In this document: positions 33,747 to 41,929 of the stretch, one piece after another
How positions within the stretch are numbered: the stretch's first letter is position 1
Layout: every line of letters begins with the position of its first letter
Assembly (NCBI RefSeq): GCF_014696105.1
Contig: NZ_JACJPO010000061.1
Coordinates: 1-64,000, forward strand
From: Microcoleus sp. FACHB-1515
GTDB lineage: Bacteria > Cyanobacteriota > Cyanobacteriia > Elainellales > Elainellaceae
DNA: 64,000 nt
Reading direction: 5' to 3'
Position numbers and translations under genes: made by a program
The notes under the pieces: generated by a model
What the model was told of the DNA's origin: nothing
The model's input: only the letters and a program-made list of their open reading frames with translations
Databases searched by the model: none

Positions 33747-34442
33747 ATGTCAAGACTGATTCTGATTCGACACGGACAAAGCATATGGAACGCCGCCAAC
33801 AAATTCACAGGCTGGGTGGATGTGCCGTTGAGCAAGCGTGGACGAGCGGAAGTGATGATCGCCGCTGACAAACTGCGAAGCTACCGAATTGACGTTTGCT
33901 TTACCAGCCTGTTAATTCGGGCGATCGAAACTGCGATTCTTTGCCTCACCGAATACGAAGAACTCTCAGGTGGCAAAACGCCGATTCTCAAGCACGAAGC
34001 CGACGATCTCGATTGGCACGGCTGGGATCACTATGACGGCGAACCCGATCAAGAACTGCCGATTTTTCCGAGCGTTGCCCTGGATGAGCGCTATTACGGT
34101 CAATTGCAGGGACTCGACAAGGCACAGACTGCCGCCAAGTTTGGGGCGGCGCAGGTGCAGGAATGGCGGCGATCGTACTCCACTCGTCCACCCGGAGGCG
34201 AAAGTTTAGAAGATACGCAAAAGCGCGTCATCCCTTATTTCACCAGCCGGATTTTGTCGCACATTACCGCAGGCGAAACGGTTCTCGTCGCGGCACACGG
34301 AAATTCATTGCGATCGATCATCATGAAGCTGGAAAATCTCGCCGCCGAAGCAGTTCCCGCCCTCGAACTTGCAACCGGAATTCCGCTGGTTTATGACATT
34401 GCTGCAAATGGGGAAGTGCGCGAGAAGCGAATTTTAATTTGA
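33747..34442 (+). CDS. gpmA: 2,3-bisphosphoglycerate-dependent phosphoglycerate mutase (231 aa)
   Basis: Interconverts 3- and 2-phosphoglycerate in glycolysis and carbon export from the Calvin cycle. The histidine-phosphatase motif LILIRHGQSIWN supplies the phosphorylated His, FTGWVDVPLSKRG and the YYGQLQGLDKAQTAAKFGA block (with its substrate-binding residues) are diagnostic, and VLVAAHGNSLRSIIM holds the second His. The active-site tyrosine/tryptophan region follows the dPGM pattern, so GpmA is more likely than a generic GpmB-type phosphatase. It converges with the YciI-like gene, 6 nt away. Confidence 0.92.
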   Translation: MSRLILIRHGQSIWNAANKFTGWVDVPLSKRGRAEVMIAADKLRSYRIDVCFTSLLIRAIETAILCLTEYEELSGGKTPILKHEADDLDWHGWDHYDGEPDQELPIFPSVALDERYYGQLQGLDKAQTAAKFGAAQVQEWRRSYSTRPPGGESLEDTQKRVIPYFTSRILSHITAGETVLVAAHGNSLRSIIMKLENLAAEAVPALELATGIPLVYDIAANGEVREKRILI

Positions 34443-34448
34443 AGCGGT

Positions 34449-34718
34449 TTAGACAGCTTGAATCCATTCGCGCAGATCATATTCTGTCCAGATGCCGTTT
34501 TGCCAGTAGGGGTCGGCTTCGACGATTTGCCGTACAGTGGCTTCGTCGGGTGCGTCGTAAATGGCAAAGACGCGAGTTAGGTCTTTGGTGGGACCGATCG
34601 TTACCAAAACGCCGGATTCTTTTTGATCAGCAAGTCCGTCGAGGTGAGCTTGACGGTAAGGGGCACGTTTTGCCAGCACGTCGTCGCAGTAGCGCCCCCA
34701 CATCACATATTTCGGCAT
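34449..34718 (-). CDS. YciI-family protein (89 aa)
   Basis: Small ferredoxin-fold protein: MPKYVMWGRYCDDVLAKRAP, then HLDGLADQKESGVLVTIGP, and the conserved D-P-Y/F motif in IVEADPYWQNGIW. The His and Asp of this motif are the putative active-site pair of the YciI superfamily, whose biochemical roles are largely undefined. The ATG at 34718 is used. Upstream lies a 280-nt gap with a degenerate palindromic repeat (34817-34851) and the terminator of the HLIP gene. Confidence 0.88.
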   Translation of the reverse strand: MPKYVMWGRYCDDVLAKRAPYRQAHLDGLADQKESGVLVTIGPTKDLTRVFAIYDAPDEATVRQIVEADPYWQNGIWTEYDLREWIQAV

Positions 34719-34930
34719 CGATTTAAAGATTGAACGGTCAAAATCAGTTTAGAACGCTGGCATGGCAGAAATCCGGGCATTGCTGAAACTGAGTATGAAT
34801 CGAAAACAGGCCAGTCTCAAAGTCCCCCAAGCGAGAGGATTTAGGGGGCGATCGCAGGCATGACGTCCTCACAATTCATTCCTCAATTCAGCAACGCCGA
34901 CATCCGATCGCATCCCAAAATCATCGAGGC

Positions 34931-34959
34931 AAAAAAAAGGCCGAGCATTGCCCGACCTT
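34931..34959 (-). terminator. Intrinsic terminator of the HLIP gene
   Basis: On the minus strand AAGGTCGGGC pairs with GCTCGGCCTT (with G-T wobbles) around a short AAT loop, followed by an uninterrupted run of six more T. It lies about 40 nt downstream of the HLIP stop codon. Confidence 0.85.
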
Positions 34960-34999
34960 GACCGTCATCTTGGAGAAGAAATATTAAATTGTTTGTGTC

Positions 35000-35203
35000 T
35001 TACACGAGGCCGAGCCAGTGCAAGAAGCCTTGGCCGGAAACCAGCTCGATCGCAACGGCGGCCAAGAAGCCGATCATTGCCAAGCGACCGTTCCAAACTT
35101 CGGCGCTGGGGTTGGAACCAAATTGGAACTTGGTTGCAAATTCGCCGTACTTCCGCTCGGACTGTTGCTTGTAGTAGTCTTTCTCGTTCGGTGTGCTTTG
35201 CAT
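35000..35203 (-). CDS. High-light-inducible protein, one-helix CAB-like (67 aa)
   Basis: HLIP/SCP protein of the chlorophyll a/b-binding superfamily. The single thylakoid-membrane helix carries the chlorophyll-binding signature E-x-x-N-G-R-x-A-M within [20 protein letters not shown]. These proteins bind chlorophyll and carotenoids and protect photosystem assembly under light stress. The ATG at 35203 ([12 protein letters not shown]) is preferred; the in-frame codons before it lie in the leader. The upstream sequence GTTACATTAGTTAGCAG resembles a degenerate HLR1 (RpaB-binding) element at about 35247-35263. Confidence 0.92.
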   Translation of the reverse strand: MQSTPNEKDYYKQQSERKYGEFATKFQFGSNPSAEVWNGRLAMIGFLAAVAIELVSGQGFLHWLGLV

Positions 35204-35578
35204 GGTGGGGACTCCAATCAATCGTTGTTTGTTCATCCAACCTGCTAACTAATGTAACAAACTATTTCGGAATCGTCACAATCAAAAGGTAGATTTTCAA
35301 AGATTTGTTTCGTTTATGCGATCGATTGCCGCAATTATGCCTCAAAGGTTTCAAGGCTGTAATTTAGCAACTTCGATTCCCTGCTAAGATGACCAAACCG
35401 CGACGTTCTTTACATTTCATCGCGGTTATCCCTCTCCAAGGGTACTAAACCATCCCGCTCTACGGAGAGTAAACTTGTATAAAAAGTCAAGCATTTGCTT
35501 AATGTGGATGCGTGAAATGCAATCAGGGTGCTTCAGGTCCAGCGTACAGATGGGTCACGCCGAATTAGAGAATTCACC
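35204..35578. other. Divergent leader region between HLIP and the cyclic-nucleotide-binding protein
   Basis: About 375 nt without a gene. It holds the HLIP promoter (possible HLR1-like element near 35247-35263) and, on the plus strand, a leader with two inverted repeats: ACCGCGA/TCGCGGT (35397-35426) and CTCTCC/GGAGAG (about 35431-35469), then TATAAA at 35478. The plus-strand gene may thus have a structured 5' end. No tRNA-like cloverleaf is visible. Confidence 0.5.
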
Positions 35579-36094
35579 ATGAAGCAAGTTTTATTTATTT
35601 TGGGCGAGTTGAGCGATGCGGATATTGACTGGCTGATTCAAACGGGCGATCGCCAAGATGTTGAGCCGGGAACGATTTTGATTCATGAAGGCAAGTCGGT
35701 CGATGCGCTGTATATCCTGCTTGAAGGAACGCTCGTCGTGACGATTTCGGCGCTAGAAGGACGGCAAATTGCGCGATTGGCAAGCGGCGATGTGGTCGGA
35801 GAAATGTCGTTTGTTGAATCGCGCCCCCCTTCGGCAACGGTGCAGACCTTAGAAAAATCGGTTGTGCTGGCCGTCCCGCGATCGCTGCTGAGCGAAAAGC
35901 TTCAGACCGATGTGGGCTTTGCAGCTCGCTTTTATCGAGCGCTGGCGATTTTGCTGTCGAGTCGCTTGCGCGGCACGGTGCGGCAGTTGAGCAATTCTCC
36001 CGATCGCACCCAGACCGAAACGGAAACGGCGGCGATCGCTCAGCAGCGATTTGACAATTTGCTAGAGCGGCTAAAAGGCAACGAATCCGCTTAG
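35579..36094 (+). CDS. Cyclic-nucleotide-binding domain protein without HTH (171 aa)
   Basis: A cupin-like CNB domain: VEPGTILIHEGKSVDALYIL, then IARLASGDVVGEMSFVESRP with the phosphate-binding cassette (GEMSF...RPPSATV). A helical C-terminal tail follows (ARFYRALAILLSSRLRGTVR and a short coiled region). There is no DNA-binding domain, so it is not a CRP regulator; such stand-alone proteins occur in cyanobacteria, and the ligand (cAMP, cGMP or other) is unknown. The start ATG at 35579 begins MKQVLFILGEL. It ends 4 nt inside the convergent cnaT-like gene. Confidence 0.85.
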   Translation: MKQVLFILGELSDADIDWLIQTGDRQDVEPGTILIHEGKSVDALYILLEGTLVVTISALEGRQIARLASGDVVGEMSFVESRPPSATVQTLEKSVVLAVPRSLLSEKLQTDVGFAARFYRALAILLSSRLRGTVRQLSNSPDRTQTETETAAIAQQRFDNLLERLKGNESA

Positions 36095-37155
36095 CGCAAC
36101 GCAACAGGCTGAAGCTGAGCGATCGAGCGATGCAGTTCGCTCAGCTTTTGCGCGGCTTGACCATTGGCAATCAGCTCTTGGGCGAGGGCAAGGCCGGATT
36201 CTAGATCAGCACAAGCACCCGATCGCCACAGATAAAAGCCGCTGTTCCACACGATCGAGCTTTGCAGGTCGCCGCCTTCGTTTCGCAAAACGGCCTGCAT
36301 CAAATCGGCGATCGTGGCTTCGTCGAGCGGCACATCAGTTCCCGCAAACCCGTAGTCGCGGGGATGCAGCAACAAGCGTTCGATCGGTTCTCCGGGCTTG
36401 TGGCCGAGGCCGATGATGCAGGTGCGATCGCGCGGCAAATCACAACTGCCTTCTAGACCTTTGACGGTGATGTAGTTTCCAGTTCCGCGCAGCGAAAACG
36501 CTTCATATGCCATGCCCTCGGTCGGCGGATGGACAAAGCCGGAAACCAGCAGACAGTCTCCGGCATATGGACACCAAAACAGTTCCAGCGTGGCAAACGG
36601 CGGACGCTTGCCGATCTGGTCGCGAAATTCCACGAGTCCTTCTGCGAGGGGAAAGTGACGCGGCTGGTAGACAAAGCCGATTTTGGTTTGGGCGAAAATT
36701 TGCTGCGCCTGATCGAGATCGAGCTGCGTCCAGTCAATTCCCAACGCCTGCCACACTTCCGTCAGCGGAATGCCGTACTTGGTGGGAATGCGTCCGCCGC
36801 CATGCAGCACGATCGGCAGGTCTGCGGCTGCTAGCACCAAGGCCGTCAGTGGACTCAACGGCAGGGTGCGCGATCGCCCGTCATACGGCAGGCTGAACAC
36901 GATCGGAGGGTGGGGACTGTCGATCGGCTGAAGCTTCGCGCCGAATTGGTCGTAGGCATCCAACATTCCCGCTAGTTCTTCCCCGGTCGGACGCTTGATG
37001 CGGTGGGAAATCATGAATGCGCCGATTTGGGCGGGAGTCGCTTCTTGCGTCAAGATCATGCGCGTGGCGGCTGCGGCCTCGCTGCGGGTGAGGTCAACGC
37101 TGGTGTGGGTGCCGCTGGCAACTTTGCGGAGTAGGTCGCGGAAGGTGTCACTCAT
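36091..37155 (-). CDS. cnaT: CnaT-like protein: anthranilate phosphoribosyltransferase homologue (354 aa)
   Basis: Resembles TrpD2/YbiB-type nucleoside-phosphorylase/phosphoribosyltransferase-fold proteins: helical N-terminal domain (LTRSEAAAATRMILTQEATP, GAFMISHRIKRPTGEELAGM) and a C-terminal domain with LPIVLHGGGRIPTKYGIPLT and EVWQALG. The PRPP-binding GTGGD loop of true TrpD is not present, so it is unlikely to make phosphoribosylanthranilate. In Anabaena a gene of this kind, cnaT, beside ntcB is needed for expression of the nir operon. Here it likewise follows ntcB (64 nt) on the minus strand of the nitrate locus, which is why I use the name. Confidence 0.72.
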   Translation of the reverse strand: MSDTFRDLLRKVASGTHTSVDLTRSEAAAATRMILTQEATPAQIGAFMISHRIKRPTGEELAGMLDAYDQFGAKLQPIDSPHPPIVFSLPYDGRSRTLPLSPLTALVLAAADLPIVLHGGGRIPTKYGIPLTEVWQALGIDWTQLDLDQAQQIFAQTKIGFVYQPRHFPLAEGLVEFRDQIGKRPPFATLELFWCPYAGDCLLVSGFVHPPTEGMAYEAFSLRGTGNYITVKGLEGSCDLPRDRTCIIGLGHKPGEPIERLLLHPRDYGFAGTDVPLDEATIADLMQAVLRNEGGDLQSSIVWNSGFYLWRSGACADLESGLALAQELIANGQAAQKLSELHRSIAQLQPVALR

Positions 37156-37219
37156 GGCGATCGAGGGTCAGGTGTCGGGTGTTGGGGATCGTGTCGGATG
37201 TCGATTTCACTTTCAACCC

Positions 37220-38134
37220 CTAGGAAACAGGCAGAGCAGAACGCGAGGTGATGTGCTGATGAACGAGATCGCGGAAGCGCTGAATCGGTGGAATTTGCAG
37301 GCGGTCTTGCGAGGTGACGAGGACGACCTGCCGAACAAGTGACGGTTCTGCGGTGGGACGAACAGCGAGTGTCGGATCGGTGTGTCCGTCTACGATCGCC
37401 GATCGCGGCAAGAGCGCAACGAGTTCACCCTGCCGAACAATGCCGCGAAACGCATCCAAGGTATTCAACTCTAGCGCGGCGTTGAGCGCAACGCCCTGCC
37501 GTGCAAACTGCTCTTGAACCAAGCGCTGCATTCCATAGCCGTCCTTGAAGACGACTTGCGGAAAGCGAGCGAGTTCTGCCCAAGGAACGCGATCGAACTC
37601 GGTCAAGGGATGGTTCGCCGCCATCAGCACTTCAACGGCTTCATCGTAAAGCGGATCGACGATGAGTTCTGGCGTTGTCGTGAGAAAGCGGTTGTTCATC
37701 ACGATCGCCACGTCCACCAATCCGTCTTTGAGGACTTTGATAGCGCGATCGCTGCCGAGCGACGTAACGCGCAACTGCACTTCCGGGTATTCCTGGCAAA
37801 AGCTTTGTAGAACCGGAGGTAAATACTGAGCGCAGATCGAGTGAATGGCGGCGACGCAAAGTTCCGGCTGCTTTCCGGCCAGCAAATCTGCGAGTTCGGT
37901 GGAAGCGGTGCGCCATTCATGACAGATTTTGCGAGCGCGGGGAAGAAAGCGTTCTCCGGCGATCGTCAGCTTGGCCTGTGCGTTGCGGTGAAACAGCGGC
38001 AGGTTGAGTTCAGCCTCCAAGCCTTGCACTTGACGACTGATCGTGGATTGCGTCAATCCACATTTTTGTGCAGCCTGCTGAAAACTTCCGGTTTCCGCCA
38101 CCGCCAGAAATGCTTGCAGTTGTTCCAGTCGCAT
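37220..38134 (-). CDS. ntcB: LysR-type nitrate-assimilation activator NtcB (304 aa)
   Basis: N-terminal winged HTH (MRLEQLQAFLAVAETGSFQQ, LTQSTISRQVQGLEAEL) and a LysR effector domain with the block CVAAIHSICAQYLPPVLQSF and VTSLGSDRAIKVLKDGLVDV, closely like the NtcB proteins I know. NtcB activates the nirA operon in response to nitrite together with NtcA. Its place between a nirB-like and a cnaT-like gene, divergent from nirA, is that of NtcB in other cyanobacteria. A GTAN8TAC site lies about 127 nt upstream, within the end of the nirB-like gene. Confidence 0.85.
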   Translation of the reverse strand: MRLEQLQAFLAVAETGSFQQAAQKCGLTQSTISRQVQGLEAELNLPLFHRNAQAKLTIAGERFLPRARKICHEWRTASTELADLLAGKQPELCVAAIHSICAQYLPPVLQSFCQEYPEVQLRVTSLGSDRAIKVLKDGLVDVAIVMNNRFLTTTPELIVDPLYDEAVEVLMAANHPLTEFDRVPWAELARFPQVVFKDGYGMQRLVQEQFARQGVALNAALELNTLDAFRGIVRQGELVALLPRSAIVDGHTDPTLAVRPTAEPSLVRQVVLVTSQDRLQIPPIQRFRDLVHQHITSRSALPVS

Positions 38135-38260
38135 AAACCCCGCAGCGCAGCGATTCCACGCAGTTCAAGTAACTTGACCTTACCGGATATTGAAAGGGGG
38201 TTTAGTGATGTTGGCTACAGACTGAGCGAGCCAGCGCGTATGAGCAAGCAAATACTATTG

Positions 38261-38274
38261 GTAGCCTATATTAC
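38261..38274 (-). promoter_or_regulatory. NtcA-type site GTAN8TAC upstream of ntcB
   Basis: Matches GTA-GCCTATAT-TAC exactly and spans the stop codon of the nirB-like gene. On the minus strand a near -10 (TACGCG, one base off TAN3T) lies about 20 nt downstream. This would give ntcB its own NtcA-dependent promoter, as known for ntcB in other cyanobacteria. By composition alone about 15 such matches are expected in 64 kb, so position is the main support. Confidence 0.5.
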
Positions 38275-39536
38275 CATTCGGCCAGCGCGGTCGCGATCGC
38301 GTCTCGCCACTGATTCGGTAAATTTTCCGTAGCGGCTAAGGTTTGCAGGCGATCGAACGCTGATTCAATTTGCTTTAGGCCAGCGATCGCATGAAGTCGC
38401 ACACTTTCATCGGGATCAGCGAGCAAATTCAGGAGCGGCTCGATCGAGTCAGGCTGCTCCAACTGGCCTAGGCTCAAGGCTGCGGTTTGCTTCAGGGTGG
38501 AACTGGGAAGCGCGGCGATCGACTCGGCCAGAATTTGGGCGGCGATCAACTTGAGATCGTCCGGTTCGATGCGACCGAGCGCCAAGAGAATTTCTTGAAT
38601 CACACTTTCGTCGGCGGATGGTTTGAGGTGCTGCTGCAACACTTCGATCGTGGCTTTAGTCTGTATCCAATTCAAAGCACGAACGGTTTCCACCTGAAGC
38701 GGAATCGGCGTGTGGGGCGATCGGAGCAGCGCAAACAAAGCATCTGCGGCGGCAGGTGACTGGAGCCGACCGAGCGCGATCGCCGCCTGCCGACAAACCT
38801 CTAGGTTGAAGTCGTATAGACAAGCTTGTAGTCGAGGGACGATCGCATCGGCGAGCTGTTGATGAAATCCCAGCCCAACGATCGCCTCGCGCCGCACCGG
38901 GGCCGCGATGTCACCCAGCGCATTCAGCAGAACCGGGGGAATACGGACATCGTGAAAACTCGATAAAGCTTCGATTGCCGCTGCGCGAATTTGCGGATCG
39001 GCATCCTGCACGACTTCCAGGAGAGGGGCGATCGTTTCCGAATGGCGAATCTGCGAAAGTGCCTGAACTGCTAGCAAGCGCCATTCCGCTTCGCCTAAGA
39101 GATTGGTGAGGGGGGCGATCGCTTTTGTGCCCTGTGCGGCGATTACTCCTGCCGCCATTGCCCGCAGTTCTTCGCTTTGCGCGGATTTGAGCGTTTCCAT
39201 CAAAGCTGCCAGCACATCGGGATGCTCGATCTGTCCTAAGATTCGCACGATGAACCAGGCGAGTTCTTCTTCCATGTCTTCGTCAAGCAGATCGAAGAGC
39301 GCATCGATCGCCAGTTGAGGCGTGATCAGTTCGGCTGAAACGATTTGGGGCAGCAGCTTTGAGACTTCCCAACGCGCCTGAAAATCGCCGTTCTCCAAAA
39401 CGGACAAGGTGCGATCGAGCAGTTCATCAACCTCGGTGATGCTGGCGGCGCGTGAATTGTCGATTGTGGCAAGCTGAGAAACAAATTGCGACAGCACTTC
39501 AGACGGGGCGGCAGATGACGTGAGCGATTTTGGCAT
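38271..39536 (-). CDS. HEAT-repeat protein, NirB-like of the cyanobacterial nitrate locus (421 aa)
   Basis: Built of about ten HEAT/PBS-lyase-type repeats, e.g. LAAQALSQIRHSETIAPLLE-like units and AEWRLLAVQALSQIRH, and IEALSSFHDVRIPPVLLNAL. No catalytic motif. In Synechococcus and Anabaena a protein called NirB (unrelated to the enterobacterial nitrite reductase subunit) is encoded divergently from nirA and is needed for full nitrite reductase activity; the location and the HEAT repeats match my recollection of it. The start ATG at 39536 (MPKSLTSSAAPSEVLSQF) is preferred over one at 39632, because the extension (FYFCDRLNNQD) looks like leader sequence. Confidence 0.6.
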   Translation of the reverse strand: MPKSLTSSAAPSEVLSQFVSQLATIDNSRAASITEVDELLDRTLSVLENGDFQARWEVSKLLPQIVSAELITPQLAIDALFDLLDEDMEEELAWFIVRILGQIEHPDVLAALMETLKSAQSEELRAMAAGVIAAQGTKAIAPLTNLLGEAEWRLLAVQALSQIRHSETIAPLLEVVQDADPQIRAAAIEALSSFHDVRIPPVLLNALGDIAAPVRREAIVGLGFHQQLADAIVPRLQACLYDFNLEVCRQAAIALGRLQSPAAADALFALLRSPHTPIPLQVETVRALNWIQTKATIEVLQQHLKPSADESVIQEILLALGRIEPDDLKLIAAQILAESIAALPSSTLKQTAALSLGQLEQPDSIEPLLNLLADPDESVRLHAIAGLKQIESAFDRLQTLAATENLPNQWRDAIATALAEW

Positions 39537-39673
39537 GGCGGATGTGAGCACAGCGAAAGGGCGATCGATATCTTGATTGTTAAGCCGATCGCAAAAATAA
39601 AACAGGTTTTTTAGCCTGTGAATGCTAAACATTCATCGAACGAATGCAGTCTTTGCATTGGCGGTTTTGCTCA

Positions 39674-39687
39674 GTAGTTTTTGTTAC
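39674..39687 (-). promoter_or_regulatory. NtcA-type site GTAN8TAC in the nirB-side promoter region
   Basis: GTA-GTTTTTGT-TAC on the plus strand (GTAACAAAAACTAC on minus). It lies 138 nt upstream of the nirB-like start. The best minus-strand -10 (TAGCAT) is 47 nt downstream, too far for a class II promoter, so it may act as an upstream site or be accidental. The nirA-nirB intergenic region of Synechococcus is known to hold several NtcA sites. Confidence 0.4.
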
Positions 39688-39774
39688 AAATCTACGGCTT
39701 TACTTTTCTTAACGTGCTAATTTTCAACGATCTCGCGTTTTTGAAAGCTTTAGCAATCTAGTAAAAGCGCGATC

Positions 39775-39810
39775 GTCATTTCAGACCGTGTTCAGTTTGA
39801 CTGAAATGAC
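39775..39810. repeat. 10-bp perfect inverted repeat in the nir regulatory region
   Basis: GTCATTTCAG (39775-39784) and CTGAAATGAC (39801-39810) with a 16-nt loop. There is no U-run on either side. It lies in the middle of the divergent region between the nirB-like gene and nirA, 280 nt from the NtcA site. Confidence 0.7.
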
Positions 39811-40087
39811 AATCTAGGTTCGGTTCAATTGAGAGATTTAAGACCGCCTTCTCACTGAAACTCGCAGAACTTCGGTTCGGTTTTCGTCGTAAGTTCGCCG
39901 CTTTCAATCAGAAGACACCACATTTCGATCGCGCTGATACAATGTCAAATTCTCCTGACTTTCTGCCTGTTGGTAGAGCGAAATTGAGCGATCGAACCGC
40001 TAAAACCCGCCTTAAGACAGAGGAATTAGCCGATTATGCAGTTTCCGCATTTGCAAAATGCACAATCTTCATCAAATGTGAAATTTA

Positions 40088-40135
40088 GTAACAACAGCTA
40101 CCAATTCACTCGTTTGAAATTTCTAACCTGAGTGC
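40088..40135 (+). promoter_or_regulatory. nirA promoter: NtcA box plus -10
   Basis: GTA-ACAACAGC-TAC (40088-40101) is an exact NtcA box. TAACCT (40124-40129, fits TAN3T) begins 22 nt after it, the canonical class II NtcA spacing. Transcription should start near 40136, leaving a leader of about 200 nt before the GTG of nirA. TGCA-rich sequence just upstream (TGCA at 40037, 40052 and 40059) could be the NtcB-binding zone. Confidence 0.75.
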
Positions 40136-40334
40136 ATGAGGTCAAGGAAACGCGATCGAAACAAGTTTGGAAAAAGCGAAATCGATCGAGTGCAATTCGA
40201 GTCGCAATGCATCCACAAAGCGATTTGAACTGCTAGCCAAAAGTTTCATTCGTTTGAAGTTCGATTTGTCTGATTGTTTGCCCTGGTTCGCTCAAGCTTT
40301 GTTTATTTGCAGGTAGCATCGAGGATATTTCCCC

Positions 40335-41885
40335 GTGACCGAAGCCACCCTTAACCCAACGGCTAGCCTCAATAAGTTCGAGAAATTCAAGGCCGAAAAA
40401 GACGGTCTTGAAGTCAAAAAAGAGTTAGATCAGTTTGCTCAAATCGGCTGGGAAGCGATGGACGAAATCGATCGCGACCATCGCCTCAAGTGGATGGGCG
40501 TGTTTTTTCGTCCGGTCACTCCCGGCAAGTTCATGATGCGGATGCGGATTCCCAACGGCATCATCACCAGCGGTCAGTTTCGCGTCCTAGCGGAAATTGT
40601 GCAGCGCTACGGTGAAGACGGCGTGGGCGATGTGACGACGCGCCAAAACATTCAGTTGCGCGGCATTCGGGTTGAAGATCTGCCCGACATCTTTCGTCGC
40701 TTCGAGGCGGCAGGTTTAACCAGCGTTCAAACTGGGATGGATAACGTCCGCAACATCACCGGATCTCCGGTTGCTGGAATCGATGCCGACGAACTGATTG
40801 ACACTCGCGGCTTGGTTCGCAAAGTGCAAGACATGATTACGAATAACGGTGAGGGCAACCCCTCATTTACGAATCTGCCGCGCAAATTCAACATTGCGAT
40901 CGCCGGATGCCGCGACAACTCCGTTCACGCCGAAATCAACGACATTGCCTTTGTTCCCGCCTTCAAGGATGGCACGCTGGGATTCAACGTCTTAGTCGGC
41001 GGTTTCTTCTCGGCCAAGCGCTGTGAAGCTGCCGTGCCGCTCAATGCCTGGGTCGATCCGCGTGATGTCGTGGCGATGTGCGAAGCGATTTTGCTGGTCT
41101 ATCGCAATCACGGACTCCGCGCCAATCGTCAAAAAGCCCGCCTCATGTGGCTGATCGATGAGTGGGGCATGGAGAAGTTTCGGGCTGAGGTCGAGCAGCA
41201 GTTAGGCTACCCGCTGCAAACGGCTGCTGAGAAAGATGAAATTTTGTGGGACAAGCGCGACCACATCGGCATTCACGCCCAAAGCCAACCGGGATTGAAC
41301 TATGTCGGCCTGCATGTTCCGGTGGGTCGCCTGTTTGCCGGAGATATGTTCGACCTGGCAAGGCTGGCGGAAGTCTACGGCAGCGGCGAACTGCGCTTGA
41401 CAGTGGAACAGAACATCATCATTCCTAACATTCCCGATTCGCGCTTGGGGCCGTTCCTGAAAGAGCCATTGCTAGAGCGTTTTTCGGTCGCTCCTGAGCC
41501 GCTGGTGCGATCGCTCGTCTCCTGTACGGGAGCACAATTCTGCAACTTTGCCCTGATCGAAACCAAGAATCGCGCTCTGGCGATGATCAGCGAACTGGAG
41601 CAAGAAGTCAGCGTTCCCCGTCCCGTCCGGATTCACTGGACAGGATGCCCCAACTCGTGCGGTCAGCCGCAAGTTGCCGACATCGGTTTGATGGGAACCA
41701 AAGCTCGCAAAGACGGCAAAACCGTCGAAGCGGCAGACATCTACATGGGCGGCAAAGTCGGCAAAGAAGCCCATTTGGGAACCTGCGTCCGCAAAGCCGT
41801 CCCCTGTGACGACCTCAAAGATGTCTTGCGCGATCTGCTGGTCACTCAGTTTCAGGGTCAACTCAAGGACGCTGTCACCGTTTAG
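40335..41885 (+). CDS. nirA: Ferredoxin-nitrite reductase (516 aa)
   Basis: Six-electron reduction of nitrite to ammonium with reduced ferredoxin. The siroheme/[4Fe-4S] cysteines are all present: Cys397 and Cys403 (SCTGAQFCNFALIETK) and Cys438 and Cys442 (GCPNSCGQPQ). The first half carries the two-fold related NiR/SiR ferredoxin-like domain (RMRIPNGIITSGQFRVLAEI, DVTTRQNIQLRGI). The GTG at 40335 is used (MTEATLNPTASLNKFEKFK), with GAGG upstream. First gene of nirA-nrtABCD-narB-narM, controlled by NtcA and NtcB. Confidence 0.97.
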   Translation: MTEATLNPTASLNKFEKFKAEKDGLEVKKELDQFAQIGWEAMDEIDRDHRLKWMGVFFRPVTPGKFMMRMRIPNGIITSGQFRVLAEIVQRYGEDGVGDVTTRQNIQLRGIRVEDLPDIFRRFEAAGLTSVQTGMDNVRNITGSPVAGIDADELIDTRGLVRKVQDMITNNGEGNPSFTNLPRKFNIAIAGCRDNSVHAEINDIAFVPAFKDGTLGFNVLVGGFFSAKRCEAAVPLNAWVDPRDVVAMCEAILLVYRNHGLRANRQKARLMWLIDEWGMEKFRAEVEQQLGYPLQTAAEKDEILWDKRDHIGIHAQSQPGLNYVGLHVPVGRLFAGDMFDLARLAEVYGSGELRLTVEQNIIIPNIPDSRLGPFLKEPLLERFSVAPEPLVRSLVSCTGAQFCNFALIETKNRALAMISELEQEVSVPRPVRIHWTGCPNSCGQPQVADIGLMGTKARKDGKTVEAADIYMGGKVGKEAHLGTCVRKAVPCDDLKDVLRDLLVTQFQGQLKDAVTV

Positions 41886-41929
41886 TTTTCCTTCAACCTC
41901 ATACACCCTTCCTCTTAGAGAGTTCACCC

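Noticed and set aside
34762-34863. 33-codon plus-strand ORF starting MAEIRALLKL
   Set aside because: It runs through a degenerate interspersed repeat and has no ribosome-binding site or conserved look.
35397-35470. Possible tRNA or riboswitch in the leader of the cyclic-nucleotide-binding protein
   Set aside because: Only two short inverted repeats; no T-loop, anticodon arm or known aptamer core.
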